NCBI RefSeq assembly: GCF_021602155.1
Contig: NZ_BQHY01000002.1
Coordinates: 458,917 to 522,916 of the forward strand
DNA from: Pseudomonas parakoreensis
Lineage (GTDB): Bacteria; Pseudomonadota; Gammaproteobacteria; Pseudomonadales; Pseudomonadaceae
Direction of reading: 5' to 3'
Length of the DNA: 64,000 nt
Shown here: positions 1 through 9,624 of the stretch, one piece after another
Numbering within the stretch: the stretch's first letter is position 1
How the letters are laid out: every line of letters begins with the position of its first letter
Made by a program: the position numbers and the translations under genes
The notes under the pieces: generated by a model
What the model was told of the DNA's origin: nothing
What the model saw: only the letters and a program-made list of their open reading frames with translations
The model's database searches: none

Positions 1-261
1 GACAAAGTACGTTTTGCCGTCAGCGACACCGGCATCGGTATCGCGCCGGAGCTGCATGGTGCATTGTTCGAGGACTTTTCTCAGGTCGACTCGCCATTGC
101 AGAAACGCCTGCGCGGCACCGGTCTCGGCCTGTCGCTGTGCAAGCGCTTTGCCGCCCTGCTCGGCGGCGAGGTCGGAATGGACAGCAAGCCAGGGGTCGG
201 CTCGACCTTTTTCGTGATCATTCCACTGGCGCTCGCTCTGGAGAATATCGATGAAACGTGA
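1..261 (+). CDS. Sensor histidine kinase, C-terminal fragment (cut by window edge)
   Basis: This is the end of a histidine kinase whose beginning lies before the window. The 86 visible residues carry the ATP-binding (HATPase_c) G1 and G2 boxes: SDTGIGIAPE near the start and GTGLGLSLCKRF in the middle, followed by the usual glycine-rich end SKPGVGSTFFVIIP. It would bind ATP and phosphorylate a histidine in the missing part. The stop codon overlaps the start of the next gene by 11 bases, so the two are probably translated together and may form one phosphorelay, this kinase feeding the receiver domain of the next protein. Domain assignment is sure; the signal sensed cannot be seen. Confidence 0.85.
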   Translation, partial: DKVRFAVSDTGIGIAPELHGALFEDFSQVDSPLQKRLRGTGLGLSLCKRFAALLGGEVGMDSKPGVGSTFFVIIPLALALENIDET

Positions 262-2194
262 CATCCGTCTGCTGATCGTCGACGACAACGTCGCCACTCG
301 CTACGCCTTGCGCCGGCGTCTGGAGCGCCATGGCTATGAGGTGCTGGAGGCCGGTACCGGCAGCGAAGGCCTGACACTGGTCGCCAGCGAAGCGCTCGAC
401 GCCCTGATCCTCGACGTCAATCTGCCGGACATGAGCGGTTTCGATATCGTGCGCATTCTGCGGGCTGATGCGCATACCGCGCTGCTGCCGGTGATCCATG
501 TGTCTGCCGCATCGATCCAGACCGGCGACATCATCACCGGGCTGGACGCCGGGGCCGATGCCTACCTGATTCACCCGGTGGACCCGGACGTGCTGTTGGC
601 GACCCTGCGCACTTTGCTGCGAGTGCGTGATACCGAAAATGCGCTGCGTGAGAGCGAGGCCCGGTTCCGCGAGATTTTCGTCAATGTCTCGGCGCCGATT
701 GCCGTGCTCGATGCCAACCTGAAAGTGCATGAATGCAACCATGCCTTCACGCAAATGATTCAGGACAACCGCAACCCGCACACCCTCAGCGAATGCTTCG
801 ACGATGACCAGGGCGCGATCCTCGACGAGTTGCGCCTGCGACTGGTCGATGGCGAGCGCTGGAAAGGCACGTTGAACATGCGCGTACAGGGCGAGATTCG
901 CGAAACCGAGTGGCAGATTTCGCCGTACCGCACGCCGCAGCTCAGCCTGGTATTCGTCGAAGACGTCACCGAGCATCGCCACCGCGAACGCTCGCACCTG
1001 GCACAGCTGGACGACACCACCACACAACTGGCCAAGGAAGTCGCCGAGCGCGTGCGTGCCGAATCGCAGCTGCTGCAAGTGCAGAAAATGGACGCGCTGG
1101 GCAAGCTCACCGGAGGCATTGCCCACGACTTCAACAATCTGCTGACCGGGATCATCACCAGCCTGGAACTGATCCAGAAACGCGTGGCCGATGCGCGTCC
1201 GGACAAGGTGCAGTTCTACGCCGAAGCCGCACTGAATTCAGCGATGAGCGCCGCGTCACTCACTCATCGCCTGCTGGCCTTCGCTCGCCAACAGCCATTG
1301 GATACCCGACCGGTAGACATCAATGAGCAAGTGCGCTCGCTGGAAGAGTTGCTGATGCGCACCATCGGTGAACGCATCACGCTCAAACTTGAGCTGACCA
1401 ACAAACCGGCGATTGCCCTGGTCGATCCGGTGCAACTGGAAAGCGCGGTGCTGAATCTGGTGATCAATGCCCGGGATGCGCTGCCCAGAGGCGGCAATAT
1501 CTGGGTCAACACCTATGCGGCATATTCCCACGGCGACCCGAACCTGGCCGATGGTGCGTATGTGGCGCTGTCGGTGCGCGATGACGGCACCGGTATCGAG
1601 CACAGTGTAATCGACAAAGTGTTCGATCCGTTCTTCACCACCAAACCGCTGGGTCAGGGGACCGGTCTGGGGTTGTCGACGATCTACGGTTTCGCCCGCC
1701 AGTCCGGCGGCGATGCGCACATCCGCAGCGTGGCACGGCGCGGCACCGAAGTGACCCTCATGCTGCCGGCGACCAACGACCCGACCGGGGCCGATATCCC
1801 GGCGCCGAAAGTTGATCCGCAGGGCGCCGGTGAGCATGTCCTGATTGTCGAAGACATGCCGGCGGTGCGCATGTTCGTCACCGAAGTGCTGGAGGATGCG
1901 GGTTACCGCTGCACCCAGGCGGCGGATATCGAAACCGCGCTGGAGCGCTTGCAGAATGATCCGACCATCGACCTGTTACTGAGCGATGTTGGCCTGCCGC
2001 GCATGAGCGGTCGTGAACTGGCGGACGTGGCGCGGGGCTGGCGTGAAAGCCTGCCGATTCTGTTCATGACCGGTTATGCCGAGACCGCGATCAATCGCCA
2101 GGTATTTCTGGGCAGCGGCATGGAAATGCTGGTCAAGCCGTTCCAGATCAGCGAACTGCTGGACAAGGTCCGGCGCACGCTTGATGGCGCCTGA
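251..2194 (+). CDS. Hybrid regulator: REC-PAS-histidine kinase-REC
   Basis: A 647-residue cytoplasmic phosphorelay protein without membrane segments. Order: N-terminal receiver (about 5-125, phosphoacceptor D55 in LILDVNLPD), PAS-like sensor (about 135-255), kinase core with H-box GGIAHDFNNLL (H292), N-box NLVINARDAL, G-boxes DDGTGIE and GQGTGLGLS, and a C-terminal receiver (about 530-645, D579 in LLSDVGLPRMSG). The H-box type (AHDFNNLL) is that of HWE/NtrB-like hybrid kinases that are often soluble. Its start overlaps the stop of the upstream kinase, which suggests that the upstream kinase phosphorylates the first receiver and this protein then passes the signal on. No DNA-binding domain is present, so an output regulator must lie elsewhere. 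Confidence 0.9.
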   Translation: MKRDIRLLIVDDNVATRYALRRRLERHGYEVLEAGTGSEGLTLVASEALDALILDVNLPDMSGFDIVRILRADAHTALLPVIHVSAASIQTGDIITGLDAGADAYLIHPVDPDVLLATLRTLLRVRDTENALRESEARFREIFVNVSAPIAVLDANLKVHECNHAFTQMIQDNRNPHTLSECFDDDQGAILDELRLRLVDGERWKGTLNMRVQGEIRETEWQISPYRTPQLSLVFVEDVTEHRHRERSHLAQLDDTTTQLAKEVAERVRAESQLLQVQKMDALGKLTGGIAHDFNNLLTGIITSLELIQKRVADARPDKVQFYAEAALNSAMSAASLTHRLLAFARQQPLDTRPVDINEQVRSLEELLMRTIGERITLKLELTNKPAIALVDPVQLESAVLNLVINARDALPRGGNIWVNTYAAYSHGDPNLADGAYVALSVRDDGTGIEHSVIDKVFDPFFTTKPLGQGTGLGLSTIYGFARQSGGDAHIRSVARRGTEVTLMLPATNDPTGADIPAPKVDPQGAGEHVLIVEDMPAVRMFVTEVLEDAGYRCTQAADIETALERLQNDPTIDLLLSDVGLPRMSGRELADVARGWRESLPILFMTGYAETAINRQVFLGSGMEMLVKPFQISELLDKVRRTLDGA

Positions 2195-2202
2195 GCGGCC
2201 GC

Positions 2203-3618
2203 TTTCGCGAGCAGGCTCGCTCCCACAATGGCTCTGTGTAGATCAACCATCCTGTGCACACCACAAAATCCTGTGGGAGCGAGCCTGCTCGCGAAGGCTT
2301 CGGTACATCCGGCATCTCTATTGCCTGACACACCGCTTTCGCGGGCAAGCCAGCTCCGACAGGACTGATGCCATCCGCAGGTATTGTGAACACCGCAAAA
2401 ACCTGTGGGAGCCGGGCTTGCCCGCGATGGCGTCGGTACATTCCGCCTCTCATTGCCTGACATTCCGCTATCGCTGGCAAGCCAGCTCCCACAGGACTGA
2501 TGCCATCCGCAGGTGTTGTGAACACCGCAAAAAACTGTGGGAGCGAGCTTGCCCGCGATGGCGTCGGTACATCCAGCCTCTCATTGCCTGACCTTCCGCT
2601 ATCGCTGGCACGCCAGCTCCCACAGGACTGATGCCATCCGCAGGTGTTGTGAACACCGCAAAAACCTGTGGGAGCGGGCTTGCCCGCGATGGCGTCGGTA
2701 CATCCAGCCTCTCATTGCCTGACATTCCGCTATCGCTGGCAAGCCAGCTCCCACTGGACTGATGCCATCCGCAGGTGTTGTGAACACCGTAAAAACCTGT
2801 GGGAGCGGGCTTGCCCGCGATGGCGTCGGTACATTCAGCCTCTCATTGCCTGACCTTCCGCTATCGCTGGCAAGCCAGCTCCCACAGGACTGATGCCATC
2901 CGCAGGTGTTGTGAACACCGCAAAAAACTGTGGGAGCCGGGCTTGCCCGCGATTGCGTCGGTACATTCAGCCTCTCATTGCCTGACATTCCGCTATCGCT
3001 GGCAAGCCAGCTCCCACAGGACTGATGCCATCCGCAGGTGTTGTGAACACCGCAAAAACCTGTGGGAGCGGGCTTGCCCGCGATGGCGTCGGCACATTCC
3101 GTCTCTCATTGCCTGACATTCCGCTATCGCTGGCAAGCCAGCTCCCACTGGACTGATGCCATCCGCAGGTGTTGTGAACACCGCAAAAACCTGTGGGAGC
3201 GGGCTTGCCCGCGATGGCGTCGGCACATTCAGCCTCTCATTGCCTGACCTTCCGCTATCGCTGGCAAGCCAGCTCCCACAGGACTGATGCCATCCGCAGG
3301 TGTTGTGAACACCGCAAAAACCTGTGGGAGCCGGGCTTGCCCGCGATGGCGTCGGTACATTCAGCCTCTCATTGCCTGACCTTCCGCTATCGCTGGCAAG
3401 CCAGCTCCCACAGGACTGATGCCATCCGCAGGTGTTGTGAACACCGTAAAAACCTGTGGGAGCGGGCTTGCCCGCGATGGCGTCGGTACATTCCGCCTCT
3501 CATTGCCTGACATTCCGCTATCCCTGGCAAGCCAGCTCCCACAAGGTTTTATGTTGATCAACAGCCTTGTGCACACCGCAAAAAACTGTAGGAGCCAGCC
3601 TGCTGGCGATGGGGCCGG
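2203..3618. repeat. Tandem array of about nine 131-bp units, each holding two REP hairpins
   Basis: About 1.4 kb with no credible gene. The unit, 131 or 132 bp long, repeats with the CTGTGGGAG motif near 2273, 2403, 2535, 2667, 2798, 2930, 3060, 3191, 3323 and 3454, and a diverged last copy near 3587. Each unit contains a hairpin element beginning GTGGGAGCGGGCTTGCCCGC and, about 75 bp on, a second hairpin reading GCTGGCAAGCCAGCTCCCAC in the opposite sense, with a unique spacer GCAGGTGTTGTGAACACCG between. Copies differ by few bases, so the array grew recently by tandem duplication. The open frames inside it repeat with the unit and are not genes. The outermost copies are the most diverged. 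Confidence 0.9.
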
Positions 3619-3632
3619 TCGGGACGGCGTCG

Positions 3633-6266
3633 CTATCGGCTCAAGGCCCGGGCCAGAAACGGCGCCGTCCGGCTCTTCTTGCTCGCTGCGACTTTCTGCG
3701 GTGTGCCGGCCACGACAATCCGGCCGCCCTGATCCCCGGCCCCCGGGCCGATGTCGATCACCCAGTCACTCTGCGCTACCACGCGCATTTCATGCTCGAC
3801 CACGATGACCGTGTGCCCTGCCGTCACCAGGTTGTCCAGTTGTTCCAGCAGCCGATCGACATCCCGCGGATGCAAGCCGGTGGTCGGTTCATCCAGCACA
3901 TACAAGGTCGCGCCGCGCTGATTGCGCTGCAGTTCGGTTGCCAGTTTGATCCGCTGCGCCTCGCCACCGGACAGCTCGGTGGCCGGCTGCCCGAGCCGCA
4001 GATAACCGAGGCCGATGTCTCGCAGCACCTCCAGCGAACGGCGAATTGCCGGCTGTTCGCCGAACACCTCGACCGCCTCATCCACGGTCAGTTGCAACAC
4101 CTGCTCAATGCTCAGGCCTTGCCACTGAATCATCAACGTCTGCGGGTTATAGCGCGCGCCATGGCAGGTCGGACACGGTGCATACACGCTCGGCATGAAC
4201 AGCAACTCAACGCTGACAAACCCCTCACCCTCGCAGGTCGGGCAACGGCCCTTGGCGACGTTGAAGGAGAACTGCCCGGCGTCATACCCCGCCGCCCGCG
4301 CCTCGGGGGTGGCGGCGAACAGTTTGCGGACGTTGTCGAACAGCCCGGTGTAGGTCGCCAGATTCGAACGCGGCGTGCGGCCAATCGGCTTCTGATCGAC
4401 CTGCACCAGTCGTTTGATCGACGCCAGCCCTGAAGTCACCTGACCGCTGCTGGCCTGCGGCGCGTCGTCTTCGAGACTGAGCTCTTCCGGCGCCTCTTCA
4501 ATCACCGGCCGCCCGAGTTGCGCACCGACCAGTTCGAGCAACGCCTGACTGACCAGACTCGACTTGCCCGAACCCGATACCCCGGTCACCGAGGTAAAAC
4601 AGCCCAGCGGAAATTCAGCGCTGAGGTTGTGCAGGTTATTGCGGCTGATCCCGTCAAGTTTCAGCCAACCGCTCGGCTTGCGCGCGGTGCGGGTCTGCCG
4701 CTGGCTCTCGGCAAACAGATAGGCGCGGGTCTGCGATTCGTCGATCTCGGCCAACCCGGCCGGAGGGCCGCTGTACAACACCTGCCCGCCCTTCTCACCC
4801 GCCGCCGGGCCGACATCAATCAGCCAGTCGGCGCGGCGCATGGTTTCCAGATCGTGCTCGACCACAAACAGCGTGTTGCCGTCGGCCTTCAGGCGCTGCA
4901 AGGCCTCGAACAGCGCCTCGCCATCGGCTGGATGCAGGCCGGCGGACGGCTCGTCGAGCACGTAGATCACGCCGAACAGTTGCGAGCCCAATTGTGTCGC
5001 CAGACGCAGGCGCTGCAGCTCACCGGCCGACAAGGTCGGCGTGCTGCGCTCCAGCGCCAGGTAACCAAGGCCCAGATCGGTCAGGGTGCTCACCCGTTCC
5101 AGCAAGTCCTCGGCAATGCGCTGCGCCGCCAGACGCTTTTCCAGCGACAGGTTCGGCGTGTGGCGTACGTCCGGCGCGCTGGCGTGGCCGCTGGCACCGT
5201 GGGCGACGCGTTGCTGACGTGCCTCGCGGGTTTGCGCATGGCTGAGGGTTTCACCGCTTTCCTCGGCCTGTTCCAGGTACGTCGCCGCGGCCACGGGCTT
5301 CAATACTTCGGCCACTTGCAGCAACGGCATCTGCGACAACTCGCCAATGTCGTATCCGGCAAAGGTCACCGACAACGCTTCACGCTTGAGGCGCTTGCCG
5401 TCACACAACGGGCACGGGCTGCCGAGCATGAATTGCGCAACGCGCTTCTTCATCAGCGCACTTTGCGAGTGGGTAAAGGTGTGCAGGATGTAACGGCGGG
5501 CGCCGGTGAAAGTGCCCTGATAACTCGGTTCCATCTTGCGTTTGAGCGCGACCCGGGTTTCCTCCGGGGTCAGCCCGGCGTACACCGGCACGGTGGGCGT
5601 TTCTTCGGTGAACAGAATCCAGTCGCGCTGTTTTTTCGGCAGCTTCTTCCACGGAATGTCGACGTCGATGCCCATGGTCACAAGAATGTCGCGCAGGTTC
5701 TGCCCTTGCCACGCCAGCGGCCAGGACGCCACGGCGCGCTGGCGGATGGTCAGGTCCGGATCGGGCACCATCAGCGCCTCGGTCACTTCGTAGACCCGGC
5801 CAAGGCCGTGGCACTCAGGACAGGCGCCCTGCGGCGTGTTCGGAGAAAAATCCTCGGCATAGAGCATCGGTTGCCCCGGCGGATAACTGCCGGCGCGGGA
5901 ATACAGCATGCGGATCAGGCTGGACAAGGTGGTCACGCTGCCCACCGACGAGCGCGTGCTCGGCGTACCGCGCTGCTGTTGCAAAGCCACGGCGGGCGGC
6001 AAGCCTTCGATGGCATCGACGTCCGGCACACCGACCTGATCGATCAGGCGCCGCGCGTACGGCGCCACCGATTCGAAATAGCGCCGTTGGGCTTCGGCGT
6101 ACAAGGTCGAAAAGGCCAGCGACGACTTGCCCGAACCGGAAACGCCAGTAAACACCACCAGCGCATCGCGAGGGATGTCGACGTCGACGTTCTTCAGGTT
6201 GTGCTCACGGGCGCCACGCACCCGGACCATGCCGGCGGGTGCTTTGGAATTACGCTTGGAAGTCAT
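3633..6266 (-). CDS. Class II UvrA-like excinuclease ATPase
   Basis: An 877-residue ABC-type ATPase related to UvrA, the damage-recognition subunit of nucleotide excision repair. Two nucleotide-binding halves are complete: Walker A GVSGSGKS at 41-48 and again near 560, signature LSAGELQR near 417 and LSGGEAQR near 767. The C-terminal zinc module has CPTC-X19-CPTC. The first half runs directly from the [12 protein letters not shown] strand to a CPECHGLG pair and lacks the roughly 110-residue UvrB-binding insertion of canonical UvrA, which is about 940 residues long. That absence defines the UvrA2 class, linked in other bacteria to drug resistance or special DNA damage. It stands alone between the repeat array and a kinase gene. 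The main genomic uvrA is expected elsewhere. Confidence 0.9.
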   Translation of the reverse strand: MTSKRNSKAPAGMVRVRGAREHNLKNVDVDIPRDALVVFTGVSGSGKSSLAFSTLYAEAQRRYFESVAPYARRLIDQVGVPDVDAIEGLPPAVALQQQRGTPSTRSSVGSVTTLSSLIRMLYSRAGSYPPGQPMLYAEDFSPNTPQGACPECHGLGRVYEVTEALMVPDPDLTIRQRAVASWPLAWQGQNLRDILVTMGIDVDIPWKKLPKKQRDWILFTEETPTVPVYAGLTPEETRVALKRKMEPSYQGTFTGARRYILHTFTHSQSALMKKRVAQFMLGSPCPLCDGKRLKREALSVTFAGYDIGELSQMPLLQVAEVLKPVAAATYLEQAEESGETLSHAQTREARQQRVAHGASGHASAPDVRHTPNLSLEKRLAAQRIAEDLLERVSTLTDLGLGYLALERSTPTLSAGELQRLRLATQLGSQLFGVIYVLDEPSAGLHPADGEALFEALQRLKADGNTLFVVEHDLETMRRADWLIDVGPAAGEKGGQVLYSGPPAGLAEIDESQTRAYLFAESQRQTRTARKPSGWLKLDGISRNNLHNLSAEFPLGCFTSVTGVSGSGKSSLVSQALLELVGAQLGRPVIEEAPEELSLEDDAPQASSGQVTSGLASIKRLVQVDQKPIGRTPRSNLATYTGLFDNVRKLFAATPEARAAGYDAGQFSFNVAKGRCPTCEGEGFVSVELLFMPSVYAPCPTCHGARYNPQTLMIQWQGLSIEQVLQLTVDEAVEVFGEQPAIRRSLEVLRDIGLGYLRLGQPATELSGGEAQRIKLATELQRNQRGATLYVLDEPTTGLHPRDVDRLLEQLDNLVTAGHTVIVVEHEMRVVAQSDWVIDIGPGAGDQGGRIVVAGTPQKVAASKKSRTAPFLARALSR

Positions 6267-6303
6267 TGGCTGTCCCTGCAGAAAAAATAGGGGCGAAGCT
6301 GAA

Positions 6304-6432
6304 CCCTGTGGTGAGGGGATTTATCCCCGATCGGCGGCGCAGCCGGCGCAGTCACTGCAAATGCCATATAGCTGGAAAAATGCAGGGGAGTGCTGCGCAC
6401 TCCATCGGGGATGAATCCCCTCGCCACAGGGA
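6304..6432. repeat. Inverted REP pair of the GGGGATTTATCCCC class
   Basis: Two oppositely oriented copies of a short element: the left one begins CTGTGGTGAGGGGATTTATC and the right one ends GGGGATGAATCCCCTCGCCACAG. They enclose a GC-rich middle that can pair (GGCGGCGCAGCCGGCG). The pair lies between two genes that are both read leftwards and may also stop transcription of the upstream kinase gene. The same class recurs at 52857-53296. Confidence 0.75.
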
Positions 6433-6448
6433 ATCGGGAATTGGCCAG

Positions 6449-8560
6449 CTAGGCACTGAGCACCGATCGAATCATCTGCAACAGTGACTTCGGGCCATAC
6501 GGTTTGCTCAGCAAGTGCGTGTCCGGGCTCAACTGGTGGTTGCGTGAAATGATGTCGCGGGTGTGCCCAGAGGTGAACAGCACCGCCACCGGCGGCACCT
6601 GCACCTTGGCCCATGCCGCCAGATCGGAGCTTTTGATCAGCCCCGGCATCACCACGTCGGTGAAAATCAGATCCACTTCGATACCTTCCAGCAGCCTCTG
6701 CATCGCCACGTCGCCATTGCTCGCAGTCAATACGCGGTAGCCTTCCTCGCGCAGCAATTCCACGGCCGAGGCGCGCACCGCGTCGTTGTCTTCGACCACC
6801 AGAATGGTTTCATGGCCGCCGCTCTGCTGCGGGTCGACGCTCGGCGTCTCATCAAGGACCGGACGCAGGCTGCGCGGAAAGTACAGTTGCACCCGCGTGC
6901 CTTCGCCCACGGTGCTGTCGATCTCGACATGGCCACCACTTTGTTTGACGAAGCCGAACACCATGCTCAAACCGAGCCCGGTACCCTGGCCGTCAGCCTT
7001 GGTGGTGAAGAACGGCTCGAATACCTGCTCAAGCATTTGAGGCGCAATGCCAACGCCGCTGTCGCTGACCATCACCCGCACGAAATCGCCGGCGACGATG
7101 CCTTTGCCTGCGCAAAAAGTGCTGTCCAGCCGCGTATTGATGGCGCTGAGGACAATCGTGCCCTCGCCTTTCATCGCGTCCCGGGCGTTGATCGCCAGAT
7201 TGAGAATGGCGTTTTCCAGTTGATTGCGGTCGACGTTGATGTGCCAGGGGTCCTGCGGCAATTGCACGTCGATCTGAATGGTTTCGCCGAGTGCACGCTG
7301 GAGCAGTTCGCCAACGCCGTCGAAGATCTGTCGTGGATCGCACACCGCCGGCGACAACGGTTGGCGCCGGGCAAAAGCGAGCAATTGTGACGACAGTTTC
7401 GCACCGCGTTCCACCGCTGCCAGCGAGGCGCTGACCCGGCGTTGCACGTTGGCATTGTCCGGCTCATGCCGCGCCAGCAAATGCAGGTTGCCGGCAATCA
7501 CTTGCAGCAGGTTGTTGAAGTCGTGGGCCACGCCGCCGGTCAGTCCGCCGATGGCTTCAAGTTTTTGCGACTGGCGCAATTGCTCTTCCGCCGCCAGCCG
7601 GGCATCCACTTCACTGGCCACCCGCTGCTCCAGGTTGCGCGTGAATTTGAGCAGGGATTCTTCGGCAATCTTGCGTTCATGGATGTCGATCAACACCCCG
7701 GGGAAACGAAACGGCGCGCCGTGTTCGTCGAACTCGCAGGCGCCACTGGCGAGCACCCACAGGTAGCTGCCGTCCGCGCGCCGCACGCGGTATTCGGCGT
7801 TGTACGGCTCGCCGGTCTGCAGCGAATGATTGACCCGGTCCTGCACCCACGCCAGGTCATCCGGGTGAATCCGCGACTCAGTCAGGGATTGCGGCAGGTT
7901 GCTCAGATCCTGCTCGGGCGGATACGAAAACGTGCGAGCGAAACGCTCGTCCGCCGACAACACATTGTTCTTCACATCCCAGACAAACGAGCCGAGCAAC
8001 GCCCCGGCATTCAGCGCCAGACGCACCCGTTCGTTGTCGGCCCGATAGGCGTCTTCTGCCGCCTGACGCAGGCGCTCGGAGCGCACCAACTCGGTGGTCT
8101 CGACCACCATCGCCATCACCCCGGAAGGCACGCCGTCGTCGTTGGCCACCGGGCTGTAATACAGATCCATCCAGACATCTTCAGGCACGCCATCGCGCAA
8201 CAGCACCAGTTCCTTGTTGCGGTAGGACAAGGTGCCGCCCGCCAGACAGGTGTCAACCACATGCCGATTGAAGTCGGCGACTTCCGGCCACCCCAGTTCC
8301 ACGGGTGCACCCAGCAGATATGGGTGGCGACCACCGGCAAACTGCGAGTACGCGTCGTTGTAGATCATGTACCCGGCGTGGCCCCAGAGCATGACCATCG
8401 GCAAGGGCGAGGCCAGCATCAATTGCACGGCGCTGCACAGGCTGGCAGGCCAGGTGTCGAGCGGGCCGAGTTCGGTGTGGCGCCAGTCGAACGCGCAAAT
8501 GCGTTCGGCCATCTCGCCTTTCCAGCCGTCACAACCGTGGCTATCGGATAAAAACTGCAT
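6449..8560 (-). CDS. PAS-PAS hybrid sensor histidine kinase with C-terminal receiver
   Basis: A 703-residue cytoplasmic hybrid kinase. An N-terminal PAS-like domain (about 20-155, GPLDTWPASL then MIYNDAYSQFAG) precedes a PAS_3/PAC sensor (about 185-305, with the PAC motif YRVRRADGSYLWV), a coiled coil, the kinase core (H-box GGVAHDFNNLL near 344; N-box NLAINARDAM; G2 GQGTGLGLS) and a receiver domain whose phosphoacceptor D lies near 635 (IFTDVVMPG). The first PAS is of the kind often found in soluble pseudomonad kinases with 'GPLxxWP'. The start used has a weak ribosome-binding site; an ATG at 8512 preceded by AAGG is an alternative and would not remove a domain. Signal and output are unknown. 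Confidence 0.88.
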   Translation of the reverse strand: MQFLSDSHGCDGWKGEMAERICAFDWRHTELGPLDTWPASLCSAVQLMLASPLPMVMLWGHAGYMIYNDAYSQFAGGRHPYLLGAPVELGWPEVADFNRHVVDTCLAGGTLSYRNKELVLLRDGVPEDVWMDLYYSPVANDDGVPSGVMAMVVETTELVRSERLRQAAEDAYRADNERVRLALNAGALLGSFVWDVKNNVLSADERFARTFSYPPEQDLSNLPQSLTESRIHPDDLAWVQDRVNHSLQTGEPYNAEYRVRRADGSYLWVLASGACEFDEHGAPFRFPGVLIDIHERKIAEESLLKFTRNLEQRVASEVDARLAAEEQLRQSQKLEAIGGLTGGVAHDFNNLLQVIAGNLHLLARHEPDNANVQRRVSASLAAVERGAKLSSQLLAFARRQPLSPAVCDPRQIFDGVGELLQRALGETIQIDVQLPQDPWHINVDRNQLENAILNLAINARDAMKGEGTIVLSAINTRLDSTFCAGKGIVAGDFVRVMVSDSGVGIAPQMLEQVFEPFFTTKADGQGTGLGLSMVFGFVKQSGGHVEIDSTVGEGTRVQLYFPRSLRPVLDETPSVDPQQSGGHETILVVEDNDAVRASAVELLREEGYRVLTASNGDVAMQRLLEGIEVDLIFTDVVMPGLIKSSDLAAWAKVQVPPVAVLFTSGHTRDIISRNHQLSPDTHLLSKPYGPKSLLQMIRSVLSA

Positions 8561-8695
8561 CGATTGACTCGGTGTCCTGTGGTGTTTGCCCGATATATCG
8601 CAACGCTGAACGGACGCAGCGCCCCTGTGTTTCGAGCGCCGCCGGTCGCATTGGTTTCATTGAAGGTATAGCCGATTTCTCGCGGCGCCCCGGGT

Positions 8696-9385
8696 TCAGA
8701 CCCCGATCAGGTGTTTGAGCGGATGGTAGCCAGTTTTCATCTTCGCAGCGACGTCGAGAATCGCCTTTTCGACGCCATTGAGGTGCAGGCAGGTCAGCTC
8801 GATGGCGGCGTTCTGGTCGCCTGCCTCGATGTATTCGATCAGGCGCAGATGTTCGTTGTCGCGGCAGGCTTCGTGGCTGTCGTCATCCAGTGCGGCAACG
8901 TACAGCGAGGCACGGGAAATCAGCTTCTGGAACCAGTCCAGCAACACCGGATTATTGAGGCTGCGCGCCAGTTTGATATGGAACTCGCCGAGCAGGTGGA
9001 TCAGTCGTTCATGATCGCCGGCGGCGTGGGCTTCATCTTCCAGCAACAGGTGTTTGCGCAGGTCTTGCATCGCCGCGGCGTCCTTGCGGCGGCACAGCTC
9101 GGTGACGATGCCGATCTCGATCAGCCGCCGGGTTTCGAACAGCGAGCGGATCTCTTCATTGCTCGGCAACGACACCGACGCCCCCTTATTGGGCTCGGTG
9201 GTGACCAGGCCTTCGGCCTCCAGTTGCTTGAGCGCAGCGCGCACCGACGTACGGCTGACATTGAACAGTTCGGCCAGCGAAGCCTCGCCCAGCTTCATCC
9301 CCGGACGCAGCGAACGCTTGCTGATCGCCTGGTAAACCCCTTGGTAGACGCGGTCGACCGTGGTTTCCAGTTTCTTCTCGGTCAT
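8696..9385 (-). CDS. GntR family transcriptional regulator (FadR/FCD type)
   Basis: A 229-residue repressor or activator. Residues about 10-75 form the winged helix (RPGMKLGEASLAELFNVSRTSVRAALKQLEAEGLV), and 85-215 form the all-helical FCD ligand domain, with the metal- or acid-binding acidic/histidine positions expected there (for example the HLLGEFH and NEHLRLIEYIEAGD stretches). Members usually sense carboxylic acids and regulate neighbouring catabolic genes, but no catabolic gene is adjacent. AAGGAG lies seven bases before the ATG, which supports this start. It is transcribed in the same direction as the kinase gene downstream but separated by about 135 bp. Confidence 0.88.
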   Translation of the reverse strand: MTEKKLETTVDRVYQGVYQAISKRSLRPGMKLGEASLAELFNVSRTSVRAALKQLEAEGLVTTEPNKGASVSLPSNEEIRSLFETRRLIEIGIVTELCRRKDAAAMQDLRKHLLLEDEAHAAGDHERLIHLLGEFHIKLARSLNNPVLLDWFQKLISRASLYVAALDDDSHEACRDNEHLRLIEYIEAGDQNAAIELTCLHLNGVEKAILDVAAKMKTGYHPLKHLIGV

Positions 9386-9538
9386 TCGAACACTCCTTTA
9401 GCCTCAGGCAAACACGGTGTTCCAGAGTTTTGCGCTGTTTGCTTCGATAAGTGTGGCGCAGGATATCGCCTTTGGTGGCGAGATGCAGGGGATGAATCGC
9501 AAGTCAGGAGGGGGCAAGTGAGCGGGAGGCCGTCATGA

Positions 9539-9622
9539 TGCAAAAAGATCGCAGCCTGCGGCAGCTCCTGCATTTGGGATGCGTTTCCCTGCAGGAGCTG
9601 CCGCAGACTGCGATCTTTTGAT
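9539..9622. repeat. Inverted REP pair (GAGCTGCCGCAGGCTGCGATC class)
   Basis: Two inverted copies of the commonest intergenic element of this window (sense form GGAGCTGCCG-AGGCTGCGATCTTTTGAT). They can form one long hairpin, located just after the stop of the leftward gene at 9625, where it can act as a transcription terminator and protect the 3' end. The rest of the gap up to 9385 is without visible signals. Confidence 0.85.
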
Positions 9623-9624
9623 CT

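Noticed and set aside
2205-3618. CRISPR array or repeat-protein genes in the 131-bp array
   Set aside because: Units are contiguous and nearly identical over their whole length, with no unique spacers and no cas genes; the 61-129-codon frames repeat with the unit and contain REP hairpins.
4518-6290. 590-codon plus-strand open frame opposite the UvrA-like gene
   Set aside because: The minus-strand gene has both Walker A motifs and zinc fingers; the plus frame is composition-driven.
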